From IDS-8 sp040902105 (GTDB lineage Bacteria > Pseudomonadota > Gammaproteobacteria > Steroidobacterales > Woeseiaceae): DNA of 24,481 bases. Positions 1 through 8,572 of the stretch are shown here, piece by piece. The notes beneath the pieces are model-generated. The model saw only the letters and a program-made list of their open reading frames with translations, did not search any database and was not told the DNA's origin. Location of the stretch: NCBI GenBank assembly GCA_040902105.1, contig JBBDXW010000043.1, positions 1 to 24,481 on the forward strand, given 5' to 3'. How positions within the stretch are numbered: the first letter of the stretch is position 1; each line of letters opens with the position of its first letter. Position numbers and translations under genes: made by a program.

Positions 1-81
1 CACCGCTATTGCGAGGAGTCGCAACGCCGCCAGACGCGAAAAGGCGCCGCGAGAATGGTCGATTATTTGCGGCGGGGTGCA
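1..81. other. Spacer after nuoL with a small perfect hairpin; nuoM start not visible
   Basis: This is the 81-base stretch downstream of the nuoL stop codon. nuoM would be expected here, but the minus strand contains no ATG in these bases, so nuoM must begin beyond the window edge or use a GTG/TTG start at the very edge. Positions 9-24 form a perfect 6-bp stem (TTGCGA/TCGCAA) with a GGAG loop, next to a GC-rich CGCCGCCAGACGCG stretch. That combination looks like part of a dispersed intergenic repeat, but no second copy occurs in this window, so this is only a suspicion. No U-run follows the stem on either strand, so it is not a canonical terminator. Confidence 0.35.
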
Positions 82-2049
82 CTAGTTAACCCAGAGCAGC
101 CAGCCGAGGAACAGGGTCAGTCCGATGATCATTGCGAACGCATAGTCGTAAAGATATCCGGTCTGCACGCGCCGCAGAGCGCCGGAGAGCCGCCGGATCG
201 ATTGCGCCGTGCCATTGACCATGACCCCGTCGATCGCCAGTTCATCTCCCACCTTCCACAGGAACCGTCCGAGCGACCTGCCGCCGGCGGCAAAACCCTT
301 GATGTAAAGATCGTCAAAGTAGTATTTGCGATCCAGGAGGTTATAAAGGCCCGGGAACCGGTTGCGGACCCTGCCCGGCAGGTCGGGACGCTGGATATAC
401 GCGTACCAGGCCGTGACCAGTCCCGCGGCAGCCAGCCACACGGTCGGACCCTGCAGCGCGTGCAGGACGAACCCGGCGCTGCCGTCGAATGCTTCGCCGA
501 GATGCGCCAGCACGTCGTGGTCCTCCGTCGCAAAGATCGCGCCGCCGAAAAAGCCGCCGAACAGGATCGGCTCGATCGTCATCCAGCCGATGATTGCCGA
601 CGGAATGGCCAGCAGAATCAGCGGTATGGTCACGACCGCCGGCGTCTCGTGAAGATGTGCCCGGGTCTTCTTGTCCGTGCGTTCCTCACCGTGGAACACA
701 AGAAAGAACATGCGGAACGTATAGAGCGCGGTGACGAAAACGCCAAGGAGCACACTGAGGTATGCAATCCAGTAAATGGCGCCCTGCCCCTGCCAGTGCG
801 AATCCCTGACCGCCTCGATCAGCGCATCCTTGGAGAAAAAGCCGGCGCTGCCCGGGAAACCAATCAGTGCCAGCGACCCGACCAGCGCGGTCCAGTAGGT
901 GACGGGCATGTACTTGCGCAGGCCGCCCATCTTGCGAATGTCCTGCTCGTGATGCATCGCGATAATGACTGAGCCCGCAGCCAGGAACAGCAGCGCCTTG
1001 AAAAAGGCGTGGGTCATGAGGTGGAAGATCGCCGCGCTGTAGGCCGAAACACCGAGCGCGACGGTCATGTAACCGAGTTGCGACAAGGTCGAATAGGCAA
1101 CGACACGCTTGATGTCGTTCTGCACGATGCCGAGAAGGCCCATGAAGAACGCCGTCATGGCGCCGATCACCAGCACGACCGCAAGCGCAGTTTCTGACAG
1201 CTCGAAAAGAGGTGACATTCGCGCCACCATGAAGATGCCGGCGGTCACCATGGTCGCAGCATGGATCAGCGCCGAGATGGGTGTCGGGCCTTCCATCGAG
1301 TCCGGCAGCCACACGTGCAACGGGGCTTGAGCCGACTTTCCCATGGCGCCGATGAACAGCAGGATGCAGATGAGGGTCATCGCATTCCAGCTCGTGCCGG
1401 CCGTTATCTGCACGTTCTGCGCGGCGATGGATTCGGCGCTGGCGAACACGTCAGCATAGTCGAGCGAATTCGTGAACATTGCGATCCCGGCGATGCCGAG
1501 GATAAAGCCGAAGTCGCCGAGACGATTCACCAGGAACGCCTTCAGACTGGCGAAGATTGCCGATTGACGCTTCAACCAGAAGCCGATCAGCAGGTAGGAC
1601 ACCAGGCCGACCGCCTCCCAGCCGAAGAAAAGCTGCAGGAAGTTGTTCGACATGACCAGCATCAGCATCGAGAACGTGAACAGCGAGATATAGCTGAAGA
1701 AACGCTGGTAGCCGGGATCGTCGTGCATGTAGCCGATAGTGTAGATATGCACCATGAGGGAGACGAAGGTGACAACCACCATCATCAGTGTGGAGAGACG
1801 ATCTATGAGGAAACCCACCTCCATGCGCAGGCCGTCGCTGACTGCCCACGTGTAGACGCTGTAGTTGTCCGGCGTCCCGCCGTCCCAATACAGGTGCTTC
1901 AGTACCAGCACCGACAGCACGAACGACAGGCCGACTGCCAGGATCGTGATCCAGTGAGCGCCCGCACGCCCGATCTGCCGGCCAAAGAGACCGGCAACGA
2001 GTGCTGCGAGAAGCGGCGCTAGAACTATCGCTAAATGAATACTGTGCAT
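82..2049 (-). CDS. nuoL: NADH:quinone oxidoreductase subunit L (NuoL)
   Basis: NuoL is the largest antiporter-like membrane subunit of respiratory complex I and forms the distal proton-pumping module, with the long lateral helix that braces the membrane arm. The product is 655 aa, a little longer than E. coli NuoL (613). It is strongly hydrophobic throughout. The proton-channel residues of the family are visible: Glu145 in FFGWEAVGLVSYLLIG, Lys238 in GAMGKSAQAPLHVWLPD, and His263 in LIHAATMVTAG. The C-terminal part ends in a final hydrophobic helix (LTLFLGWLLWVN). The ATG at 2049 lies 24 bases after the nuoK stop and has only a weak ribosome-binding site. It is the last complete gene of the operon in this window; nuoM and nuoN should follow outside. 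Confidence 0.98.
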   Translation of the reverse strand: MHSIHLAIVLAPLLAALVAGLFGRQIGRAGAHWITILAVGLSFVLSVLVLKHLYWDGGTPDNYSVYTWAVSDGLRMEVGFLIDRLSTLMMVVVTFVSLMVHIYTIGYMHDDPGYQRFFSYISLFTFSMLMLVMSNNFLQLFFGWEAVGLVSYLLIGFWLKRQSAIFASLKAFLVNRLGDFGFILGIAGIAMFTNSLDYADVFASAESIAAQNVQITAGTSWNAMTLICILLFIGAMGKSAQAPLHVWLPDSMEGPTPISALIHAATMVTAGIFMVARMSPLFELSETALAVVLVIGAMTAFFMGLLGIVQNDIKRVVAYSTLSQLGYMTVALGVSAYSAAIFHLMTHAFFKALLFLAAGSVIIAMHHEQDIRKMGGLRKYMPVTYWTALVGSLALIGFPGSAGFFSKDALIEAVRDSHWQGQGAIYWIAYLSVLLGVFVTALYTFRMFFLVFHGEERTDKKTRAHLHETPAVVTIPLILLAIPSAIIGWMTIEPILFGGFFGGAIFATEDHDVLAHLGEAFDGSAGFVLHALQGPTVWLAAAGLVTAWYAYIQRPDLPGRVRNRFPGLYNLLDRKYYFDDLYIKGFAAGGRSLGRFLWKVGDELAIDGVMVNGTAQSIRRLSGALRRVQTGYLYDYAFAMIIGLTLFLGWLLWVN

Positions 2050-2073
2050 CTAAGGGCTGACCGTTTTTTCTTC

Positions 2074-2379
2074 TTAGCCTTTCATCGAATCCAGCTCCTG
2101 CACGTTTATGGAGCGCCGGTTGCGGAAAAGAACAACGAGAATTGCAAGGCCGATGGCCGCTTCTGCTGCTGCGACCGTCAGGATAAAGAATACGAACACC
2201 TGCCCGGTGTCATCGCCGAGATAGCGCGAGAATGCAATGAAATTGAAGTTGACCGCCAGCAGCATCAGTTCGATGCACATCAGCAGCAGGATCAGGTTGC
2301 GGCGGTTGATGAATATCCCCGCAACGCTTATGGCAAACAGTATTGCGGCTATCGACAGGTAATGCTGCAGGCCGATCAT
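2074..2379 (-). CDS. nuoK: NADH:quinone oxidoreductase subunit K (NuoK)
   Basis: NuoK is a small membrane subunit of complex I, homologous to MnhC/MrpC antiporter subunits, and lies in the proton pathway linking the quinone site to the antiporter-like subunits. The product is 101 aa, the usual length, with three predicted membrane helices. The two conserved membrane glutamates are visible: Glu37 in LLMCIELMLLAVNF and Glu73 in TVAAAEAAIGLAIL, matching E. coli Glu36 and Glu72. The ATG overlaps the nuoJ stop as ATGA (4 bases), which supports this start and suggests coupled translation. Confidence 0.98.
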   Translation of the reverse strand: MIGLQHYLSIAAILFAISVAGIFINRRNLILLLMCIELMLLAVNFNFIAFSRYLGDDTGQVFVFFILTVAAAEAAIGLAILVVLFRNRRSINVQELDSMKG

Positions 2380-2978
2380 CGCCGTTTCTCCGAATCCATT
2401 TTTACAATGCGAATGCGGTCCTCGGCCCTGACGGAAACCTGCTTGCCAATGTCCTGCGTCTTGAGCCCCGGACGTTTGCGCATGGTGAGCGAAATAGCGG
2501 CAACGATCGCCAGCAGCAGCACCACGGCCGCGAGTTCGAACGCGTACGCGTGTTCGGTATAAAGCACCGAACCCAGCGCTTCGGTATTACTGTGACCCTC
2601 CGGGGTCGGCTGAAAGCCGGCGATGGTCGTCCCGACGCTGCTGCGCAGCCAGATGACCTGCACCAGTTCGATGACCATCAAGGTCGTAATTGCGATGCCG
2701 AGTGGTGCATAACGCGTGAATCCGCCCCGCACCTTCTCTACGCTGATATCCAGCATCATGACCACGAACAGGAACAACACCATCACGGCGCCCACGTACA
2801 CGAGCACCAGCACGATCGCCAGGAACTCTGCTTCCGCGAGCAGCCACAACACGGCGCTCTGAAAAAATGCCAGCACCAGGAACAGCACGGCATACACCGG
2901 GTTGCGTGAGAATATGACGCCCAGCGCGGACGCGACGAGCACCGCCGAGAAAAAGTAGAAGATAAGTCCCTGAAACAA
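2376..2978 (-). CDS. nuoJ: NADH:quinone oxidoreductase subunit J (NuoJ)
   Basis: NuoJ is a membrane subunit of complex I whose third helix bears a pi-bulge involved in coupling. The product is 200 aa, a common length, with about five hydrophobic helices and the conserved stretch VLVYVGAVMVLFLFVVMML near residues 57-75. The only workable start is TTG at 2978: it is 11 bases after the nuoI stop, is preceded by an AAGG ribosome-binding site about 9 bases upstream, and places the first helix (FYFFSAVLVASALGVIF) where the family has it. The first in-frame ATG would remove two helices. The 3' end overlaps nuoK by 4 bases. Confidence 0.95.
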   Translation of the reverse strand: MFQGLIFYFFSAVLVASALGVIFSRNPVYAVLFLVLAFFQSAVLWLLAEAEFLAIVLVLVYVGAVMVLFLFVVMMLDISVEKVRGGFTRYAPLGIAITTLMVIELVQVIWLRSSVGTTIAGFQPTPEGHSNTEALGSVLYTEHAYAFELAAVVLLLAIVAAISLTMRKRPGLKTQDIGKQVSVRAEDRIRIVKMDSEKRR

Positions 2979-2989
2979 CGCCGGTTGCC

Positions 2990-3478
2990 TTATTTGTATT
3001 TGGCGTCAGCCGCTTTATCGGCAGAGATCATCGCTTCGAACCGATCGCCTACCGCCAGCAACTTGTCCTTGGTCATGATGTTTTCGCCGGGTTTTTCCAT
3101 GTGATATTCGTGGATCCGCGTTTCGACTATCGCGTCGACCGGGCAGGCTTCCTCGCAGAAGCCGCAGTAAATACACTTGAACAGGTCGATGTCGTAGCGG
3201 GTCGTGCGGCGCGTTCCGTCCTCGCCCACATCGGATTCGATGGTGATTGCAAGAGCCGGGCAAACCGCCTCGCACAGTTTGCAAGCAATGCATCGCTCTT
3301 CCCCGTTCGGATAGCGCCGCAACGCGTGCAGTCCGCGGAATCGATAGGACTGCGGCGTCTTTTCCTCCGGGTACTGAACGGTGACCTCGTCCCGGAAAAA
3401 ATTACGCAGCGTGACCGACAGCCCTTCCCACAACTCCCAAAGGACGAGTGTTTTGAAGATGCTTTTTAGTTTCTCCAT
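2990..3478 (-). CDS. nuoI: NADH:quinone oxidoreductase subunit I (NuoI), two [4Fe-4S] ferredoxin
   Basis: NuoI carries clusters N6a and N6b, which pass electrons from NuoG toward the terminal cluster N2 in NuoB. The product is 162 aa, as in Proteobacteria lacking extra extensions. Two complete ferredoxin motifs are visible: Cys63, 66, 69 and 73 (CIACKLCEAVCP) and Cys102, 105, 108 and 112 (CIYCGFCEEACP). The N-terminal amphipathic stretch (residues 1-30) would dock on the membrane subunit NuoH. The ATG is 4 bases after the nuoH stop. Confidence 0.98.
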   Translation of the reverse strand: MEKLKSIFKTLVLWELWEGLSVTLRNFFRDEVTVQYPEEKTPQSYRFRGLHALRRYPNGEERCIACKLCEAVCPALAITIESDVGEDGTRRTTRYDIDLFKCIYCGFCEEACPVDAIVETRIHEYHMEKPGENIMTKDKLLAVGDRFEAMISADKAADAKYK

Positions 3479-3482
3479 GCCG

Positions 3483-4565
3483 CTACCCAGCCATCCTCGC
3501 CCACGGACCCCACTGCATCCAGGACATCAGGCCTTCCACGGCGATCCAGATAATCGTCACGGGAATAAAGACTTTCCAGCCCAAACGCATGATCTGGTCG
3601 TAGCGATAACGCGGGAACGTCGCGCGCAGCCAGAAGAAGACGAATATGAAGAAGGAGATTTTGACGGCTAGCCAGAAAAAGCCCGGTTCCCTGAGGAAGT
3701 GACCTTCGCCGAGGAACGTCCAGCCTTCGAAAAAGGACGCCCAGCCGCCAAAAAAGAAAATTGCCGTCAGTGCCGAGATCAGAATCATGTTCGCGTATTC
3801 GGCGAGAAAAAAGATTGCAAACGCGACGCCCGAATATTCGACATGAAACCCCGCCACGATCTCGGATTCGCCTTCCGCGACGTCGAACGGCGCCCGGTTC
3901 GTCTCCGCCACGCCGGACACGAAGTAGACGAGAAACAACGGCAGCAGCGGGAACAGGAACCAGTGACTCACGCCGCCCGATTGCGCCCGCACGATTTCCC
4001 CCAGGTTGAGGCTGCCGCCGGCCATCAGTACACCGACGAGCGCGAAACCCATGGCGATCTCGTAGGCAACGATCTGCGCCGCGGAGCGCATCGCGCCCAG
4101 AAACGCGTACTTCGAGTTGGTCGCCCAGCCTGCGAGAATGACGCCATACACGCCGACGGACGTCAGTGCCAGGACGTATAACAGCCCGGCATCGATATCG
4201 GCTATCACGAAGGAGTCGGTGAGCGGTATGACGGCCCAGGTCGCAAGCGCCGGAATGATGGCGAACAGCGGCGCCACGACAAACAGGAACTTGTTGGATT
4301 CGCGCGGAATGACAACTTCCTTGATCAGGAGCTTGATCACGTCCGCGAACGGCTGGCCGAGCCCCAGCGGTCCGACGCGGTTCGGGCCGACTCGCCCCTG
4401 CATGAAACCGATCACCTTGCGTTCGAAATAGGTCGAGAACGCAACCGCGAGGATGATGCAGATACTTATCGCGACGATCTGCGTCGTGATCACCGTGACC
4501 TGTTGCAGCGTGGGCGGCACGATGTTCCACCAGTCGACGACAAACTGCGGAATCAGCGCACTCAC
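3483..4565 (-). CDS. nuoH: NADH:quinone oxidoreductase subunit H (NuoH)
   Basis: NuoH forms the membrane end of the quinone-binding chamber of complex I, at the joint between the peripheral and membrane arms. The product is 360 aa with about eight to nine membrane helices. Family signatures are visible: FSTYFERKVIGFMQGRVGP near residues 43-61, followed by the GPNRVGP loop, and the acidic loop GVAETNRAPFDVAEGESE, which contributes to the quinone channel. The start is GTG at 4565, overlapping the nuoG stop as GTGA (4 bases). The first helix then begins after a short N-terminal segment, as in relatives. Confidence 0.97.
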   Translation of the reverse strand: MSALIPQFVVDWWNIVPPTLQQVTVITTQIVAISICIILAVAFSTYFERKVIGFMQGRVGPNRVGPLGLGQPFADVIKLLIKEVVIPRESNKFLFVVAPLFAIIPALATWAVIPLTDSFVIADIDAGLLYVLALTSVGVYGVILAGWATNSKYAFLGAMRSAAQIVAYEIAMGFALVGVLMAGGSLNLGEIVRAQSGGVSHWFLFPLLPLFLVYFVSGVAETNRAPFDVAEGESEIVAGFHVEYSGVAFAIFFLAEYANMILISALTAIFFFGGWASFFEGWTFLGEGHFLREPGFFWLAVKISFFIFVFFWLRATFPRYRYDQIMRLGWKVFIPVTIIWIAVEGLMSWMQWGPWARMAG

Positions 4566-6772
4566 GCGGCCGATTCCTGTTCTACATCGTCGCGCCTGGT
4601 TCGCATCGCTTCGGGCGTAAGCTGCAGTGCGACCGCGCGCCGCACAATCGCATCGACCTCGTACATGGGCACGTCCGCGTCGTCAGTCATGCCCTGTCGA
4701 ACGCCCGATCGACCCACTGCATTCGTGCCGGTATAGCGGTTGTCGTACGTAAGGTCGCTGACCATTGCCTGCAGTTCGTCGCGCACCGCTTCACTTGTGA
4801 CGTAATCGAAGCCATCGAGGTCGAGGAGGTTTCCCAGAACCCGCAGCACCTTCCAGCCGGGCCGCGCCTCCCCGAGCGGCCTCGCGGCACCGCCGAAGCT
4901 CTGCCAGCGGCCCTCGCAGTTGACAAAAGTACCCGCGGTTTCGGCGAAGGTGCCGATCGGCAGCAGCAGGTCTGCGCACTCGGCCAGGTCGGCCGAGGCA
5001 TAGGGTGTCAATGCCGCGACGAATGGCTGCCCCGCGAGCGCTGCCACGGCGTTTCGTTCGGCCGGAAGGTCCCGCGCGGGTTCAACGCCGAACAGGAGCA
5101 CCGCATCGAGTGTCTCATCGAGGAGATGGGCCGCATCCCTGCCCGTACGCTCGCGTGCGGCGCCGGCGACCTTGCGGTGCGGCAATACGCCGGCCAGGTG
5201 AGCCCCCGCGGAGTTTGCGCCCTCGGACAGAAAGCCCAGGCGCGCGCCGGTCAGTTCCGCAATTGCAGCTGTCAATGCGCGAATCGCTGCGAAATGGGCA
5301 TCACGCGCTGCAATAAGACCAATCAGGATCAGCGTTTCGCCGGCATCCGCCAGCAACCCGGCCACGTCTTTCTGACCGTCACTCGGCGTTGCGCCTTTGC
5401 ACAGGCTTGCAACGTAAGCGGGTAACTTGCCGCCCTTGTCCACACCCTTGTCCGCACGCTGGGCCGCAGCCGCCGCGATTCCGGCAAGTTCGTCGACCCA
5501 CGCCTTGCCGGACAGGTACGGGGCGACGTCGAAGTAATAATGGTTCAGGTCCGGATTGACCACGGCGACCCTGGCGCCTTGCAGCGCGGCCTTGCGAACC
5601 CGGTGAGCAAGGATGGGTGCCTCGCGGCGGATGTGGGAACCTACAATTACGATCGCCTTTTGCTTTTCGATATCGGCGATGCTGCAGCCGAGCCAGGGAA
5701 TGAGAGGGTCGTGTTCCTGGTCGGAGAAGTCGCCGCGCCTCAGCCGATGGTCGATGTTGCTGCTGCCCAAGCCCTCCGCCAGTCGCGCAAGCAAATACGC
5801 TTCTTCGACGGTGGCGCCGGGGGATGCAAGGATCCCGATCTTATCGCCGCGCGACACCCGCAATTTGTCCGCAAGCATCTGCAACGCCTCTTCCCACCCG
5901 ATATCGCGCCACGTGTCGCTTTCCCTGACGCGCGGTGTCAGCAGGCGGTCCTCACTGTAGATACCCTCGTAGCTGAAGCGATCGCGGTCGGACAGCCAGG
6001 TTTCGTTGATCGACTCATTTTCTTTCGGCACGACCCGCTTGATGGTTCCGCGCAGCGCATGCACATACATGTTCGAGCCGACACAATCGTGCGGTGAAAC
6101 GGTCGCATGCTGCATCATCTCCCAGGCGCGCGCGCTGTACCGGTAAGGCTTGTTGTTCAGCGCGCCCACTGGACACAGGTCGATGATGTTTGCCGACAAT
6201 TCGTGATCGATGCTTTTCTCGATGTAGGTGCTGATCTTCATCCATTCGCCGCGGCCGATCGTGCCAAGTTCCTGGATACCGCAAATTTCTTCGCCGAACC
6301 TTACGCAGCGGGTGCAATGAATGCAGCGCGTCATGTCGGTCGAAATCAGCGGCCCTATGTCCTGGTCCTTCACCGAGCGTTTGCCGTCGTAGTACCGCGA
6401 TATATCCCGGCCGAAGCCCATCGCCAGGTCCTGCAGCTCGCATTCACCGCCCTGGTCGCAGATCGGGCAGTCCAGCGGATGATTGATCAACAGGAATTCC
6501 ATGGTGGCGCGCTGTGCCGCAATGGCTTTCGGAGACTTCGTGAAGACTTTCATGCCTTCACCGATCGGTGTGGCACAGGCCGGCATGGGCTTCGGCGCTT
6601 TCTCGACCTCGACGAGACACATGCGGCAATTCGCCGCGATGCTCAGGTTCTTGTGGTAGCAGAAGCGCGGGATGTACGGGCCGTTCCGGTCCGTGACCTC
6701 CATGATCATCTGGCCCTTTTTCCCCTGGGCCGGCTTGCCGTCCAGTTCGAAATTGACGATATCGTCGCTCAT
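4562..6772 (-). CDS. nuoG: NADH:quinone oxidoreductase subunit G (NuoG), Fe-S rich
   Basis: NuoG is the large peripheral-arm subunit that relays electrons from NuoF to NuoI. From the ATG at 6772 the product is 736 aa. Ligands seen: N1b [2Fe-2S] Cys38, 49, 52, 66; N5 [4Fe-4S] His98, Cys102, 105, 111; N4 Cys150, 153, 156, 200. The C-terminal two thirds is a molybdopterin-oxidoreductase-like fold that binds no cofactor in complex I. The extra N7 cluster seen in E. coli and Thermus is absent: its region keeps only Cys230 (HDCVGSN). The open frame extends further upstream, but that part lies within nuoF and lacks family sequence. The start is 7 bases after the nuoF stop; the end overlaps nuoH. Confidence 0.97.
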   Translation of the reverse strand: MSDDIVNFELDGKPAQGKKGQMIMEVTDRNGPYIPRFCYHKNLSIAANCRMCLVEVEKAPKPMPACATPIGEGMKVFTKSPKAIAAQRATMEFLLINHPLDCPICDQGGECELQDLAMGFGRDISRYYDGKRSVKDQDIGPLISTDMTRCIHCTRCVRFGEEICGIQELGTIGRGEWMKISTYIEKSIDHELSANIIDLCPVGALNNKPYRYSARAWEMMQHATVSPHDCVGSNMYVHALRGTIKRVVPKENESINETWLSDRDRFSYEGIYSEDRLLTPRVRESDTWRDIGWEEALQMLADKLRVSRGDKIGILASPGATVEEAYLLARLAEGLGSSNIDHRLRRGDFSDQEHDPLIPWLGCSIADIEKQKAIVIVGSHIRREAPILAHRVRKAALQGARVAVVNPDLNHYYFDVAPYLSGKAWVDELAGIAAAAAQRADKGVDKGGKLPAYVASLCKGATPSDGQKDVAGLLADAGETLILIGLIAARDAHFAAIRALTAAIAELTGARLGFLSEGANSAGAHLAGVLPHRKVAGAARERTGRDAAHLLDETLDAVLLFGVEPARDLPAERNAVAALAGQPFVAALTPYASADLAECADLLLPIGTFAETAGTFVNCEGRWQSFGGAARPLGEARPGWKVLRVLGNLLDLDGFDYVTSEAVRDELQAMVSDLTYDNRYTGTNAVGRSGVRQGMTDDADVPMYEVDAIVRRAVALQLTPEAMRTRRDDVEQESAA

Positions 6773-6779
6773 GGCATGC

Positions 6780-8081
6780 TCATGCCGCCGCGGCAACGTC
6801 GTCGACGATGCTGCGGCCGTTGTGACGCACCATGAACTCGAATTCGTGATGGAAGTGACGGAGGAAGCTTTGCACCGGCCATGCGGCGGCGTCGCCGAGA
6901 GCGCAGATCGTGTGCCCTTCGATCTTGTCCGCGACCTGTACGAGTTTCGCCAGGTCTTCTTCCTGGCCGCGACCTTCCACGATCCTGTCGAGCATGCGGT
7001 AAAGCCAGCCGGTTCCCTCGCGGCACGGCGTGCACTGACCGCAGGACTCGGCCATGAAGAAACGCGAAATCCTCCGCAGGACCCGTACCATGCAGGTGGT
7101 CTCATCCATCACCATCACGGCGCCTGTACCGAACGCCGAGCCGGCGGCCTTGAGTGCGTTGTAGTCCATGGTGCAGTTCATGATCTTGTCGGCGGGCAGG
7201 ACCGGTACCGATGCGCCGCCGGGAATGACCGCCTTCAGTTTGCGCCCGCCAAGCATGCCGCCGCACAGGTCGAGCAGATCCTTGAACGGGATGCCCATAG
7301 GCAGCTCGAAATTGCCCGGCTTTTCGACGTGTCCGGACACCGAGAATTGCGCAGTGCCGCCAGACCCTTCCGGTCCAAGTGCCGCAAACCACGCGGCGCC
7401 GTTGCGGATGATCGCCGGCACGCTCGCGAGACTTTGCGTGTTGTTGATCGTCGTCGGCCTGCCGTACAGGCCATAGTTGGCCGGGAACGGCGGTTTGAAG
7501 CGCGGCATGCCGACCTTGCCTTCGAGAGATTCGAGCAAAGCCGTTTCCTCGCCACAGATATACGCGCCCGCGCCGATGAACGTATGCAGATCGAAATCGA
7601 TGCCCGAGCCCTGGATGTTCTTGCCTAGCAACCCGGCGTCGTACGCTTCCTGCAACGCGCCCTCGAATCGAGGTACCGGCTCGTCGATGAACTCGCCGCG
7701 GATGTAGTTGTAGGCGACGGTGGCGCCCATTGCATACGATGCGATTGCCATGCCTTCGATCAGCGAATGCGGGTTGTATCGAAGAATCTCGCGGTCATGG
7801 CAGGTGCCCGGTTCGCTCTCGTCCGAATTGCAGACGAGGTATTTCTGCCCCGGGGCGGTGCGCGGCATGAAACTCCATTTGAGCCCGGTCGGGAAAGCGG
7901 CGCCCCCGCGGCCACGCAGTCCGGATGCCTTGACTTCCCCGATCACCGCCTCGGGCGTCATTTCACCGGCAAGGATCGTGCGCCATGCCTTATATCCGCC
8001 GTGCTTTTCGTACGTCGCCATCGTCCATGATCGATCGGAGCCGAACGTATTGAAGCAAACGAGATTCTGCCGTAATTCCAT
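6780..8081 (-). CDS. nuoF: NADH:quinone oxidoreductase subunit F (NuoF), NADH- and FMN-binding
   Basis: NuoF oxidises NADH: it binds NADH and FMN and holds cluster N3, the entry point of electrons to complex I. From the ATG at 8081 it is 433 aa. The FMN/NADH glycine-rich segment GLRGRGGAAFPTGLKWS (residues 54-70) and the AGAYICGEETALLES segment (about 171-185) are intact. N3 ligands are Cys347, 350 and 353 in SCGQCTPCREGTGW, plus Cys393. A TTG one codon upstream is in frame, but the ATG overlaps the nuoE stop in a TGATG junction, which is the likelier start. Confidence 0.97.
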   Translation of the reverse strand: MELRQNLVCFNTFGSDRSWTMATYEKHGGYKAWRTILAGEMTPEAVIGEVKASGLRGRGGAAFPTGLKWSFMPRTAPGQKYLVCNSDESEPGTCHDREILRYNPHSLIEGMAIASYAMGATVAYNYIRGEFIDEPVPRFEGALQEAYDAGLLGKNIQGSGIDFDLHTFIGAGAYICGEETALLESLEGKVGMPRFKPPFPANYGLYGRPTTINNTQSLASVPAIIRNGAAWFAALGPEGSGGTAQFSVSGHVEKPGNFELPMGIPFKDLLDLCGGMLGGRKLKAVIPGGASVPVLPADKIMNCTMDYNALKAAGSAFGTGAVMVMDETTCMVRVLRRISRFFMAESCGQCTPCREGTGWLYRMLDRIVEGRGQEEDLAKLVQVADKIEGHTICALGDAAAWPVQSFLRHFHHEFEFMVRHNGRSIVDDVAAAA

Positions 8082-8572
8082 CAATCCAGCCCGTCCAGGA
8101 TCTCGTCCACTTTCTCAGTCGTGAGATTCTCGTGGTATTTGTGATCGACCATCATCATCGGCGCGCCGCAACAGGCGGCCAGGCATTCCTCTTCCTTTTT
8201 CAGGTAGATGCGCCCGTCGGCGCTGCTCTCGCCGAGCTTGATGCCGAGTTTCGCTTCGACATGGTCGACGATATCGTCCGCGCCTCGCAACATGCATGAC
8301 ACGTTGGTGCAGATGGAAACGTTGTGACGCCCGACCGGCCTGGTCTGGAACATCGAGTAAAAGGTGGCCACTTCGTAAACGTAAATCGTCGGCAGGTCCA
8401 GGTAGTCGGCAACACCGTTCATCAGCTCCGCGGTCAAAAAGCCCTTGTTCTCGTGTTGTGCCGCATGCAGCGCGCCGATAACCGCCGAACGCTGACGGCC
8501 TTCCGGAAAGCGCGCGCGCCAGCGATCGATTTCTTCGCGCACGTGATCTGACAGAATCTGCTGCGCGTTCAC
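8081..8572 (-). CDS. nuoE: NADH:quinone oxidoreductase subunit E (NuoE), thioredoxin-like [2Fe-2S]
   Basis: NuoE is the 24-kDa-type subunit that sits beside NuoF and carries the off-path [2Fe-2S] cluster N1a. The product is 163 aa. The four ligands are visible as Cys88 and Cys93 (SICTNVSCMLRG) and Cys130 and Cys134 (ECLAACCGAPMM), spaced as in E. coli. The N-terminal helical part is followed by the thioredoxin-like domain. The start is GTG at 8572, overlapping the nuoD stop as GTGA. The 3' end shares one base with the nuoF ATG. Confidence 0.97.
   Translation of the reverse strand: MNAQQILSDHVREEIDRWRARFPEGRQRSAVIGALHAAQHENKGFLTAELMNGVADYLDLPTIYVYEVATFYSMFQTRPVGRHNVSICTNVSCMLRGADDIVDHVEAKLGIKLGESSADGRIYLKKEEECLAACCGAPMMMVDHKYHENLTTEKVDEILDGLD

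Noticed and set aside
55..972. Plus-strand open frame of 305 codons opposite nuoL
   Set aside because: Shadow frame; the opposite strand encodes a clear NuoL.
6773..7105. Upstream extension of nuoG into nuoF
   Set aside because: The open frame continues by chance; the extension is Arg-rich, overlaps the nuoF Fe-S region, and family NuoG begins at the ATG at 6772.
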